From: Viridothelium virens
Taxonomy: Eukaryota; Ascomycota; Dothideomycetes; Trypetheliales; Trypetheliaceae
Direction of reading: 5' to 3'
Assembly (NCBI GenBank): GCA_010094025.1
Contig: ML991784.1
Location: 419,201 to 483,200 of the forward strand
Length of the DNA: 64,000 nucleotides
Shown: one piece after another, positions 44,947 to 54,703 of the stretch
How the letters are laid out: the number at the start of each line of letters is the position of its first letter
Numbering within the stretch: the stretch's first letter is position 1
The notes under the pieces: generated by a model
What the model was told of the DNA's origin: nothing
Databases searched by the model: none
What the model saw: only the letters and a program-made list of their open reading frames with translations
Position numbers and translations under genes: made by a program

Positions 44947-45763
44947 ATGGCGAATCCTCTTGATACCGATGCGGGTTCCGAGCTCTTCAGCAGCTACGAA
45001 GCGGAGCTGAAGCTCATTCAAGCCGACCTGTCACAGAAGCTCGATCAAATTCCTGATCTCTCCGGTGAGCCAAGGAAAGCAGCAGTAAGACAGGCCGAAC
45101 GCGCGCTCGAAGAAGCAAATGAAATGGTGAGTCTCGTCTTCGTACCGATCTCAATGCGATCATCCCGAAGTGTACTAATGAGCCCTGTCAAGCTGGACTC
45201 TCTTCGCCTAGAAAAACAAAATATTCCGCAGCCTCTGAAACCCAAAACGAATGCCCGCTTTCGTAACCATGAATCAGATGTCGATGCGCTCAAGCGACGG
45301 TTAAATTCCTTATCATCAGACAAAGCTGCCTTGTTTGGAAATCGTTATACCGATGACGACCCGTCGAGTGACCCACAGCAAGAGCAACGGCAACAGCTAC
45401 TGTCAGGAACAGATAGATTGGAGCGAAGTTCGGGCAGGTTACGGGATGCTCAAAGGATGGGCTTGGAGACTGAGCAGATCGGTGCCAATACTCTAGCTGA
45501 TTTAAATCGGCAAAGAGAACAGATCCAGAACACAAGAGAGCATTTGTTAGAAAGCGAAGGTTACACTGATCGGAGTATCAAAACTTTGAGGGGGATGGCA
45601 CGTAGGTACTTGAATCGTCTTGACCTTACATATTTCATCTGCCAGCAAAACGTACTAACGCATGGCTTCTTTTAGGATGGCTACGAATCGGATGATTACC
45701 ATTGCAATAATTACAGTTCTTGTGATATTGATCGTGGCGATTGTTGTCAGTAAATTCCGGTGA
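44947..45763 (+). CDS. VTI1: v-SNARE Vti1
   Basis: Three exons, 44947-45126, 45193-45605 and 45676-45763, with introns of 66 and 70 nt, give 226 residues. The N-terminal Habc-type bundle begins SSYEAELKLIQADLSQKLDQ and includes EANEMLDSLRLEKQNIP across the first splice. The Qb SNARE helix runs from TDRLERSSGRLRDAQ through ETEQIGANTLADLNRQREQI (zero-layer Gln). The third exon supplies the tail anchor: MARRMATNRMITIAIITVLV, then about 12 more hydrophobic residues and a short luminal end. Vti1 acts in Golgi-endosome-vacuole fusion. Confidence 0.93.
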
Positions 45764-46936
45764 TAAGTCGCTGAACAGGGCGCAGGGAAAAGAGGCGTTT
45801 AAATATTGGGTGAGTCATGTAATTTTATCAGGGCCATAGTTCCGTATGAAAGTCGATCAACAAACTGAATCGCAAGTTTCTTTCGGAAGAAGAGAAAGCA
45901 TCCTCAGAAGTACTTTACACATGATCTTGAGGCTTGGCGCATGGATGACTGCCGTTTCCCAGTGCGTTTTGTGATAAAGTATATTCAGATCAGGTTGATC
46001 TTTGGCCGACAACAAAAAACCTGAGAGTTGCTGCGTACCTTGATCCATTTCGAAAGCTGCATGAATGTAACTGGTGCCTGGGATTACCGGAGGTTTAATC
46101 GAACGCTTTGTTTGGTTAATGATTCAATAAATTGCCTCTGAATTATGAGGATAGGATCGTATTGACTGTGTAAAGAATGTAATGAGGCCTCAGATATGAT
46201 TGTAGTAGATGAAGCCTGCTAATTACGACTTGGCGAGAAAGGATGGCTTTGTTCCTTTTTTGTGTGGCTGATGCTTCATCTTCTCGGAGACACATTCCGA
46301 CCATCAGTCCATAGAACAAATCTGGGTTGCATGATGAGAAGTGAAATTCGTACATACTTTTGCGCGAAATGACAATATCGAAACACTGATTTTCACGAGA
46401 TAGAGGAATACGGACCCTGAGCCTGAACGTGACTCAACCAGACTCTTAATTTCTTCGAGGATGCGTCAATTGCAGAAACTACAGAATGTCAACAAAGTGA
46501 AGCGCGACCATTTTTGAAGCTTTCTTAACGAGGACAGGAACTCTTCGAACCCAAGCGGGACTCGGCCACCCTTATGTCTGGAAGCCGTGAATATAGTTTC
46601 ACTATCACAACATTTCTAATTGCAAGCATCTCTGATGTGTCATTTGCAGTATGGCTTTCAACGAATGCTGATCAGATTTTCATGATAGAGTGGCAGCGAG
46701 GACCTTGGGAGCGAATGGCTTAAAAGCCTCAGCCGAAGCGGACAAGGAACTCAATTTTGTGTTTGGACATTGGCAAAGTAAGATTTAATGTTATGATCGA
46801 TGAGGCCCGCTAGCTGGAGATTGCCATTGGTATTACGCTCCTGGAAGCACTTGCAGAGTTTAGCACCTCCGGCTAGGATTTTCGGTGATAAATTCTTCGA
46901 TTTTTTGAGAAGCGAAGTTTAGATAGGTATTCCACG
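45764..46936. other. Intergenic between Vti1 and the RCC1-like gene
   Basis: About 1.2 kb. It holds the 3' end of Vti1 and the promoter of the RCC1-like gene. Short open frames on the minus strand at 45857-46048 and 46143-46355 have no support. Confidence 0.45.
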
Positions 46937-48285
46937 ATGGAGCAGCTCTACGCATGCGGCTTCGATGGGCTTGGCCAGCTTACTGGTCACAAGAATACAC
47001 GAAGTAGCACGCCTAGTTTCGAGCTGATTGCTCGAGGAAACTCTCTCAGGGTCTTGTTCTCTAGTTTTGGAAGAACTATTTGTAGGTTACTTGCAACTTC
47101 GGGTCTTTATAAATCTTGCTTACTTTTCAACTGCTAGATGCTGATGAACGGCATATGTACACTATCGGAATTCCGAACAGCTACCTGATCCCCGTCCCAG
47201 CCTCTCGCATTCGTTGTGTGTTCGGCACTGATGAAGAAGGCGCAATTGGCCTTGTGACCAGTAATCGCCGGCTCTATTCCTCATTACCCGGAAAGCACAG
47301 GAAACAGACTGCGGTGCTCGAGCAATCTAAATTACGAACGAGAGGAGGCAGTAAGCCCTCAGACAGGAATGAAATCACTAGCCTGGCTGTCGCAGGAAGT
47401 GGGAAGGCTGCAGCTACTTTTCTCAGACAAAATGGTGATATTATTAGTACGCTCATAGTTACAAGTTCGGCCCTTCAGGACCTCATCGTGTCGAGCGATG
47501 CTGTATACCAGGAATCAAAAAACTTATCCCGCCTTGTTCGGCCAGGCCAAGCGAGGCAGCTTGTTGCAAATGCATTGGCCTTTACATTGTTAATGCAAGA
47601 CGGTACCGTATATACCTGGGGAGATCCTCGTTATGGCTCATTGGGTCGGCAACAAGAGGACGGATTTGATATACCGTCAAGGGTAGCTGCGCTGCAGGGT
47701 AGCAAAGTCAAAAAAATTGCTGCCGGAGGATTCTTCACAGCAGCTTTGATAGAGGATGGCAGACTATTCGTGTGGGGTGTTGCAAGACCTGGTGGTCCTC
47801 AAGTAACAATATTGACTGGAGATGAGCCAACTATCTTTGAGCACATTACTGTTACCCGCGAGGATACTGTAGCAGACGTCGCAATTGGAGACAGTCACAT
47901 AGTGGTATTGACGTCCGATGGAAGAGTGTTTGGAGTCGGTGAGGGAGTGGACGGACAATTAGGAAGTATGTCTGAAAAATTGAAGGGATTTGCTGCTTCT
48001 TGGCGTCAGATATCGACAGAAAAAGTGCCCACAATTAAGAGCATTGCCTGTGGGAGGCAGAGCACGTTTCTGATATGTCAGGGTTCTGGGGACTCTTTTC
48101 AGACTGTGCATAACGGAGATGCAATCCAAGTCTTGACTCCGTCGGATGATGAGCCTGAGTCTGCAGTCTCAGAAAACAGTGCTGGCGAGGAGTCGAGCGA
48201 TGGAAATGAGAGCGAACAAAATTCGGACGATTCCAATTTGCCAATGGAGGGTCCTGATGATTGGTTCAGAGGAGGAGCTGAATAG
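46937..48285 (+). CDS. RCC1-repeat (beta-propeller) protein
   Basis: Two exons, 46937-47081 and 47138-48285, with a 56-nt intron, give 430 residues. The opening LYACGFDGLGQL is an RCC1 repeat motif; others are LLMQDGTVYTWGDPRYGSLG, IEDGRLFVWGVARPGG and LTSDGRVFGVGEGVDGQLG. The last about 60 residues are acidic and Ser-rich, then DDWFRGGAE. The fold is a seven-bladed propeller, but the repeats are degenerate, and it lacks nuclear RCC1 signatures. Similar fungal proteins resemble yeast Ats1. The specific role is unknown. Confidence 0.82.
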
Positions 48286-48338
48286 GAAGTAGGCCAAGGA
48301 TCGATCGAGTCTGTCGGTACACTTCCATAAACGCCGTT

Positions 48339-49301
48339 TCAAGAGTCGGGTCCAGAGGAAGGATTGCCTGTCCCATTTTTTGGGTCTTCAATGTATTCAG
48401 TAATACTCTTGACAGCCCAGCGCACTAGCCTGACAACATCGTTACTACAATTCTTCGGCATGCCCTTAATTCCAATACTTTTGCAAACGTCTTCATCAAA
48501 GTCGCCCTCCACGTCGCCATTCTTGAACAGAAATGCATGTTCCTTCACATAATTGGGCCAGACAATGTCATCGACATAGAAAGGAGGATCTTCCCAAAAG
48601 CCTTCAAGAGTGACGTAGCCTGTTCTGCTCTCCCTCCGCGTTTTAGCATCGGAGAATGACGTACGAAGAAAAAGCTTAATGTCGAACATGGACATTAAAT
48701 GCTTTGTATTATTAGCAAAAAGCAGAAAGCCATCGACGATAACTATGCGTCGTTCTTTCATAGATGGAACAGTCTCAAGGACGTGTTTTCGCAGTTCATC
48801 GATGATAGCAGATTCTATCTCTCCACCTGAACCCACCGTATTTTGGTTCTGTATACTCTTTAGCTGGGGTATATTGCCGTGCTCTTTGAGGTGCGAAAGG
48901 GCATCACGCAGGGCTGAAATGTCGAGTGCCTCAACACAGTCCCAATCTTGGACTTGATGAGTTTCGACTTCGCCTGAGGGTGATCTCAGAATGTCGCCCG
49001 TCACTTTATGCCTTTTCGGTATATTTCGACAAGGGATTTGAGAGTCTTCGAGGTAGAAATCATCCTGATACAAGATACTCGTATTGGGCAAAATGCGTTT
49101 CAGTTGCCGAGCAAGTGTTGTTTTCCCAGAAGATGATGGACCTGAGAGTCCGATGAGTAAGGGGTTCGCTAAATCGGAGAATTCTTGATGGGGTGAGGAT
49201 AAAGCTTGAGCTAGCTTATTGGAAGGCGAGTGCGTCGCATGCTCTTCAAGTTTATGGGGTATACTGGGTGTTACTGATGATTGCTCTTTCGACGTGAGCA
49301 T
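48339..49301 (-). CDS. NRK1: Nicotinamide riboside kinase (uridine-kinase-like P-loop kinase)
   Basis: Single frame of 320 residues from the ATG at 49301. The P-loop GPSSSGKTT is at about 54-62, then ILYQDDFYLEDSQIP with the catalytic Asp pair, VQDWDCVEALD, VIVDGFLLFAN, and the lid with RRESRTGY. The order and the DDFY, QDWDC and RTGY motifs fit nicotinamide riboside kinase, which phosphorylates NR to NMN in NAD salvage. About 48 extra residues precede the kinase. A 57-nt segment (start GTCGAAAT, end CCCTCAG) between DSQIP and EVETHQVQDWD has intron-like borders and is a multiple of three; removal would bring the loop to normal length. Confidence 0.85.
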   Translation of the reverse strand: MLTSKEQSSVTPSIPHKLEEHATHSPSNKLAQALSSPHQEFSDLANPLLIGLSGPSSSGKTTLARQLKRILPNTSILYQDDFYLEDSQIPCRNIPKRHKVTGDILRSPSGEVETHQVQDWDCVEALDISALRDALSHLKEHGNIPQLKSIQNQNTVGSGGEIESAIIDELRKHVLETVPSMKERRIVIVDGFLLFANNTKHLMSMFDIKLFLRTSFSDAKTRRESRTGYVTLEGFWEDPPFYVDDIVWPNYVKEHAFLFKNGDVEGDFDEDVCKSIGIKGMPKNCSNDVVRLVRWAVKSITEYIEDPKNGTGNPSSGPDS

Positions 49302-50966
49302 ATCTCGACCACGTTGAAGATGTTGAACGCGCCAAAAGCCCGTAGCATGTAGTCTTTAACCGTACGAAATAGGTAGAAGTGCCCGGTACTGACGAGTAAG
49401 GAGGAATTGAGGGCTGTACGAAGTTTCGCGACGATGGAGGTGACCGGTAGTTCTACTCGTTTATAATTGAGAGGTCTTCGGCGAGTGTCTTGCATACATG
49501 TGCAAAAATTATATCTGAGGCTTGCAATGCTCCGAGAGGTGAGACAAAGTAGATATTTGAATGTGTGATGGGAACTTATCGCTGTGTACCTCGTGAACGT
49601 GGAGACCCTCAAAGAAAATTTCGCCCATCCCCAATGATGCGCGTCGCGTTCGCACCGTCGCGGCCCGATCCCTCTACTCTATCGTACTTCGCCCGCGAAA
49701 AGGCGTCATTTGCCAGAGAACCCGTACATCATCAAAAACTGATGTCGCTATTCTTGTTGACAACAAAGGCGATTTCGAGAAGCCGTGCACCGTAGCCTCG
49801 GAATCTGACATTGGGGCGAACCCTTTAGATTTTTCACCAATCGCGGCCCAAGCTCCCATCACGTTCATGCGGAAGGATTGTTTCAGAGTTCAGACCCAGA
49901 TCTACGGTCGTTAGCCGCAACACGCTTCTCTATGGCGATATCCCAATTACCAACAACAGATCCGGAGGTGAAGACCGCTCTTCTAGTTTTCTCCTTGAAT
50001 CAAATACTCAATGACGGGAGATTAACAAGTGCTTCGGCAACATCACTACAATCCAGCTGCGAGTCTCTTAAGCACTTTCCATGCTAACGCTGGAGTGATT
50101 TTGCGGGCACAGAGCAACTGTGTCTACAGGTTCGAAATGGACTCAGAGAGATCTCCGAAAGATAAGCACTGCTTGTGACGGCTTGACGGAGCCTCATGGC
50201 TCATCGCTCTTAGTCGATTAGGGGGAATTGGCCTTTACCCCCGTTCTCTTGACTCAATCGGCGAACGACTGTCTGGATCAGTACCAAGATCTTCAATTAA
50301 ATAATGATTTGGAGCTCTTCTGTCATAATGGTTAACTTCCAAGAATAGATGCTTCGCGTCCAGAAGCCATCAAGTACTTTGCTCAATTTCCCGGCACCTT
50401 CCTAGTGTCTCGTCAAAGGGACAGGAAATGGCTACAAGTGCTAGGTTCCCCAGGTCAGGACATCTCTGTATCTGTGCGGTAAGGGTCTTGCAGTTTCTGC
50501 ATCCTTCGAGGCTTAAAAACATTCCTTGTTTACGGACTCGGACAGGGAGGCCAGAAGTGATCTCCACGCTCCCAGCGTTGGTGGCCAAAGCTATTCTTAC
50601 GGCGTTCATAATACGGTGAAAACGTGCTACTTTGTTCAACGGCCATTGAATGCTTCTAAATCCCATAACGAGTGGTCTGCCGTCATTGTGTCACCTACTC
50701 TTCTCTTGGCAATCTCGCCCTAGGCGAGTATAACATGCGAGCTGAGATGTCAAGGCGACTCGCTGGTAGGCCTGGTGGAGGTTTATATAAGGCTTGTCTC
50801 CGTATAAGAGTTTTACATGCTTTTCGTTCCATTGTACAATCGAGCAACTTGTCGTTCTCCTCTCTCGGTTCGAGATTACGTTTCTACTTGTCCCTTTTAG
50901 CAATCGCACCGTTTCTACGCGACCTGCAACCTTTGAAGGCTTTCTAAACCACACAGACAATCTCTT
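49302..50966. other. Intergenic, with possible decayed coding traces
   Basis: About 1.7 kb. Between about 49690 and 50240, pieces in different frames look faintly like a fungal transcription-factor tail (PITFMRKDCF; TDPEVKTALLVFSLNQIL; RLDGASWLIALSRLGG), broken by stops. This is weak. A TATA-like TTTATATAAGG lies at 50781-50791, about 180 bp before the ATG of the next gene, and is a candidate core promoter. Confidence 0.35.
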
Positions 50967-52631
50967 ATGGCTAGATATCGAGCACTGGTGCTCCTGGCTA
51001 GCGCCGTCCTCTCCGTTTCTGCCTCTCCAGCCCGCAGCTTCGATAGCTTCATCCCAACAAAGACACAAAGTGTGCTTCCACGCGATGGCGCGTTGTCGTC
51101 CCCAGAACCCACACCATTCTGTACGCCGTATCAGGATCCAGATAATGGGATCAAAGGATATTGTCAATGTTCAGACGGCAATAAATATTCGTTCGCGAAC
51201 AGCAGTGATATCTGCCCTTACACATCGCCTGGCCCTGCTGCCCTATCCGTTCATTCAGCCTCTTCGAGTACGTCCGCACAATCTCCCGATCCCCGATGCA
51301 CCAACCCTGCTGCGCCTGACGAGGCGTGTTTCAATTCGCTAGATCTACCAGACTATATCATACACTGGTGGAATGATAATCAGAATGATTGCGGCGAAAC
51401 TGATGGCTTTGCCGACTGCTGGTATTCAAAGAAAACGAAATACGCTCCATCGAAATGCGATCAACTCAATACTGATCCTGCTTGCGAGCAGCCCGAATGG
51501 AGCGATTTTCAGAGCGAGTCGCAAAACGCCGTTCAAGACTTCTACGTCACTTGGGTCATTTGGAATACGCAAGGCTTCTTCTTGGATCTTTACAATGCTA
51601 TCGGTGGTGCTGATCAAACTGTCCAGGACGGTCTTTCATCAATCGTCACCCTCTTGGATCCACCTCAGGAGACCGGGGCCCCCAAACCACTCGAATACGT
51701 TCTCGATGCTCTCACGTTCGGCCTTTCGTTATACTCAGAAGGCAGTGTTCTTACCAAAGCGCTACTGCGAAGCGCTCCCCAAACATCAAGTCTGATTGGT
51801 AAACTATTCCCATCCGGAACTGTAGATGGTGAATTCTCCGACTGGTCTCAAGTCTCTGGAGATGTTGGTAAAGTCACCGATGCTTGGAAGAACTCTGTTG
51901 CCTCTGGCCTGCCAGAGCTCCAGAATAACATCACCGCTTTCATCGCATTCAATCAGCAATCGGGTCTCTCAGGAATTCGTCCCTCGCTCGATGGTCTCGA
52001 AAACTCCATGTCTCAAGCTCTCAATACATACGCCATCTCCGATATCATCAATACCCAAGGTCTTGTCGCTTCTCGGGCGGTCAATACTGATGTGCATGCT
52101 CTTCAGACCAATGGCACCAAGCTAGAGTGGGATACTGGATGTGGATCAGGTTATACTGAGTGGGGTGTTTGCGATACTTTCTTCTGGGATGGCACCGACA
52201 CCTACGGCCTGACCGATCCTGAATATATGACCAAAAACTACAACAACGAGCTTAACGCCTTTTTCAATGGAAGCAACCCTCTTACCACTGGCAAATTGCT
52301 TTTTACAGGTGGCTTACAATGTGCTCAGTCCAGCGGTCAAAATGGTGGAGCCGGTCCAACTATCAATTCTCAGGATCCGACGCAGTACAACTGTATGAGT
52401 ACCCTTCGGATTTGCACATGGACGTATTCAACCTACGGTCCCTTCCAAGACTGCCCTAATCTGCCTGATAAGAATGCCGTGCTCCCATTTATGGGTGTGA
52501 GTGGATGCATAGGTTCAACCGATGATACCTCGAGTATTGATGTACCACATGCATATCTTGGCGGTGGTATTCTTGTTGATGCACCTGGTGACTGGGCATC
52601 TTTTAGCGTATGTGACAATATTGATTACTAA
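50967..52631 (+). CDS. Secreted protein of unknown function
   Basis: Single exon of 554 residues with a signal peptide (MARYRALVLLASAVLSVSA). Features in order: a Pro/Ser-rich part with a small Cys cluster (FCTPYQDPDNGIKGYCQCSD); a Cys-containing region (DDEACF-like, DCGETDGFADCWYSKK); a central helical part that mentions no known motif (DFYVTWVIWNTQGFFLDLYN); and a C-terminal Cys/Gly-rich region with DTGCGSGYTEWGVCDTFFWD and PNLPDKNAVLPFMGVSGC. The even spread of Cys and many N-x-S/T sites fit an extracellular disulphide-bonded protein. No catalytic motif is recognised. It resembles large secreted proteins of plant-associated fungi only in general character. Confidence 0.8.
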   Translation: MARYRALVLLASAVLSVSASPARSFDSFIPTKTQSVLPRDGALSSPEPTPFCTPYQDPDNGIKGYCQCSDGNKYSFANSSDICPYTSPGPAALSVHSASSSTSAQSPDPRCTNPAAPDEACFNSLDLPDYIIHWWNDNQNDCGETDGFADCWYSKKTKYAPSKCDQLNTDPACEQPEWSDFQSESQNAVQDFYVTWVIWNTQGFFLDLYNAIGGADQTVQDGLSSIVTLLDPPQETGAPKPLEYVLDALTFGLSLYSEGSVLTKALLRSAPQTSSLIGKLFPSGTVDGEFSDWSQVSGDVGKVTDAWKNSVASGLPELQNNITAFIAFNQQSGLSGIRPSLDGLENSMSQALNTYAISDIINTQGLVASRAVNTDVHALQTNGTKLEWDTGCGSGYTEWGVCDTFFWDGTDTYGLTDPEYMTKNYNNELNAFFNGSNPLTTGKLLFTGGLQCAQSSGQNGGAGPTINSQDPTQYNCMSTLRICTWTYSTYGPFQDCPNLPDKNAVLPFMGVSGCIGSTDDTSSIDVPHAYLGGGILVDAPGDWASFSVCDNIDY

Positions 52632-53652
52632 ATGTATTTCGAGCGAGCAGTGTTTGGTATGGGGTTTCGGCTGTCAGTACTTTACCGAATCATTGCGGGC
52701 TGTCTCATTGTTTGTAGAGAATCTTAATTAGATAACTCAGAAACATAACTAAATCACAGAATCAAAAGCGAGTATAGAAACATGAAGCGAGATATGGTAG
52801 ATTTGCTGCCCTTTTTCTGGCGATCAAAGAGATTGCGTATTGCTGTAGGCATCTTATCCAGACAGGTCTCTCGGTCACTGTCTATGCTTTTGTCAATCCA
52901 ACGATTAATCACAGATTTCCCTAATCTGCCTGATAAAAATGCGGTTTTTACCGGGGTTCGGTCAGCGACCATCCTCGGTATTTGTAGAAGGTATATATGA
53001 GTAAGTCCCACGACTTCCTGCTGCCCATGCACGTACCTACCCGCAGCGACATGTTAGATGGGCCGTGAGGTCATTTTGACATGTAATGGTCTGTTCTGCC
53101 TACCCTGCCAAACATATCACATGCATTCGAGGAGGGTCTGTAGCGAAAACAAGCAGTGGCTATCCCATGTATCGAGAAACCACATGTCGTCTTCCTGCCT
53201 GCTGCTATCAGACCGTGAAACTCTTGACAGTCCATGCACGATATTGCTCACTGTTTTTAATTTGGCTTCATCGAACAAGTGAACTCTTGCTCTGTCCATC
53301 GTCTCCATTCTTGTTTCAATGCTCTGTTTATTCTGTCAATCATGTCCCCAGTTCAACATCCATCTGCGTTCAATCCTCCTCCCTGGAATCTCGACATTTT
53401 GCATAAGGACAGGCTACTACGTCTCCGTTGAGAATGGAGTATTCGAAAAGACTCCAGAATGACGGCTTCCCAAATGCGGTGGGCAATTTGTGGAGCTGTT
53501 TGTGAGCAGCGTGAAGCAGTTGCGGCCGTTTCGGAGGCTTTACCATTACAGAATCACACCACGGGCACGCTCAAAATTGTAATCTGTGACAAAAGTAATC
53601 AAGGAAACCAAAAGAGCTTCCAGGTACGCCTCATACTGCCCTTAACGCCATT
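52632..53652. other. Intergenic, contains a short copy of the preceding gene
   Basis: About 1 kb. At 52916-52950 a short block nearly repeats the sequence at 52453-52481 of the secreted-protein gene and encodes the same PNLPDKNAV. No full gene is seen up to MITE copy 2. Confidence 0.5.
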
Positions 53653-53833
53653 CCTTACCGTGGCCGGGGGGTTCCTCAACTGGTAATCAACACAATGTTA
53701 TTTCAACTTTATTGTTATAACCTTATTGGCCCACGTTAAGGCCGTGTTAACATGGGCCAAAATGGTCATAACAGTTAAACTGAGGTAAAATTGTATTGAT
53801 TACCAGTTGAGGAACCCCCCCCTCGCGGTAAGG
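53653..53833. mobile_element. Fold-back MITE, copy 2
   Basis: A 181-bp near-palindrome with the same outer ends as the copy at 23380 (CCTTACCG... and ...CGCGGTAAGG), the same arm (CTCAACTGGTAATCAACACAAT against ATTGTATTGATTACCAGTTGAG) and the same inner core (GTTAACATGGGCCA). The two copies differ at many scattered positions and by a few indels, so they are not recent sisters. No coding capacity. Confidence 0.85.
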
Positions 53834-54002
53834 TACTCCAATGACACTCGACCTTTGCTGGATTCTCCGCAGCGTAAAGACAGGCCAAAAGGGAGGATAA
53901 GACGGCAGTCTCTCCTGTCGCTACTAGATTTACAGAAAGACCTCACTGAAAGCTGTCCATAGTATATTTTCCGTTGTGCCACCGCATGACGAGAATCGCA
54001 AT

Positions 54003-54703
54003 GTAACACGTAAGGTATGGATGGGTCACAGCACGCAAAAGCTGGTGGTATTTTGTCCTGGCTATCTGGGGCCCGAAGATATTCACTGGCTGGGTTGACA
54101 AGAGGGCCGCCATGCAAGGCTTCGCCCCGAATAAACATGAACATCGCTGCGGCGGAGCCGCACTGTACATAAACAACTCGGCAATCCCGGCCTCCTGGTG
54201 GGAGCAAGCTCCAAAATCACGTCGCTGCTGCCGAGCATGGCTGACCTGCCGGCGACTTACCAACTAGGTTTTGTAGTTGCCGGTTATCCCGGAAGTATCA
54301 ATCGATATGCAGATCTGTCGGAATTCTATCTTGGCGGATTGAGAGTCGCAGCTGGTCATACGATCACTCGGGACGACTTTCAGAAAGTAGTCATTGCCAA
54401 GAAGAATCCCAACACGGTGGTTGGAGGAGATAATGGGACACTTATGTTCAATGAAATGCAAATAGTGACTGCACCAGGAATGTCCGGTTCGCCAGGTCTT
54501 GCGTGGGTCCCAACGGTTGAAGTTCCAATAGTAGCGGGACGGTAGCCAGATTCATTCAGTTGGCGGATTCTGACTCGGTGGCGCTTGTTGTTGATCCGAG
54601 AGTGCTTCTGAATGCCGATGGAGCGCAGGATCTCGTCTGGGCAGATTGGGACGCGCCTGATGGACTAGGCCGACTTGGGGTTCTCCGTTACGCTGTGAGA
54701 TAA
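54003..54703 (+). pseudogene. Frame-broken relic, possibly trypsin-like protease
   Basis: One frame gives WMGHSTQKLVVFCPGYLGPE then stops; a second gives GGAALYINN; the first frame resumes with NPGLLVGASSKITSLLPSMA, VVAGYPGSINRYADLSEFY, GGLRVAAGHTITRDDF and IVTAPGMSGSPGL; after a stop the next frame gives QLADSDSVALVVDPRVLLN and ends at 54701-54703. The pieces are clearly coding in style and in consistent order. GMSGSP resembles the catalytic-serine motif of chymotrypsin-fold proteases, but this is an inference from one motif. MITE copy 2 ends about 170 bp upstream. Confidence 0.5.
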
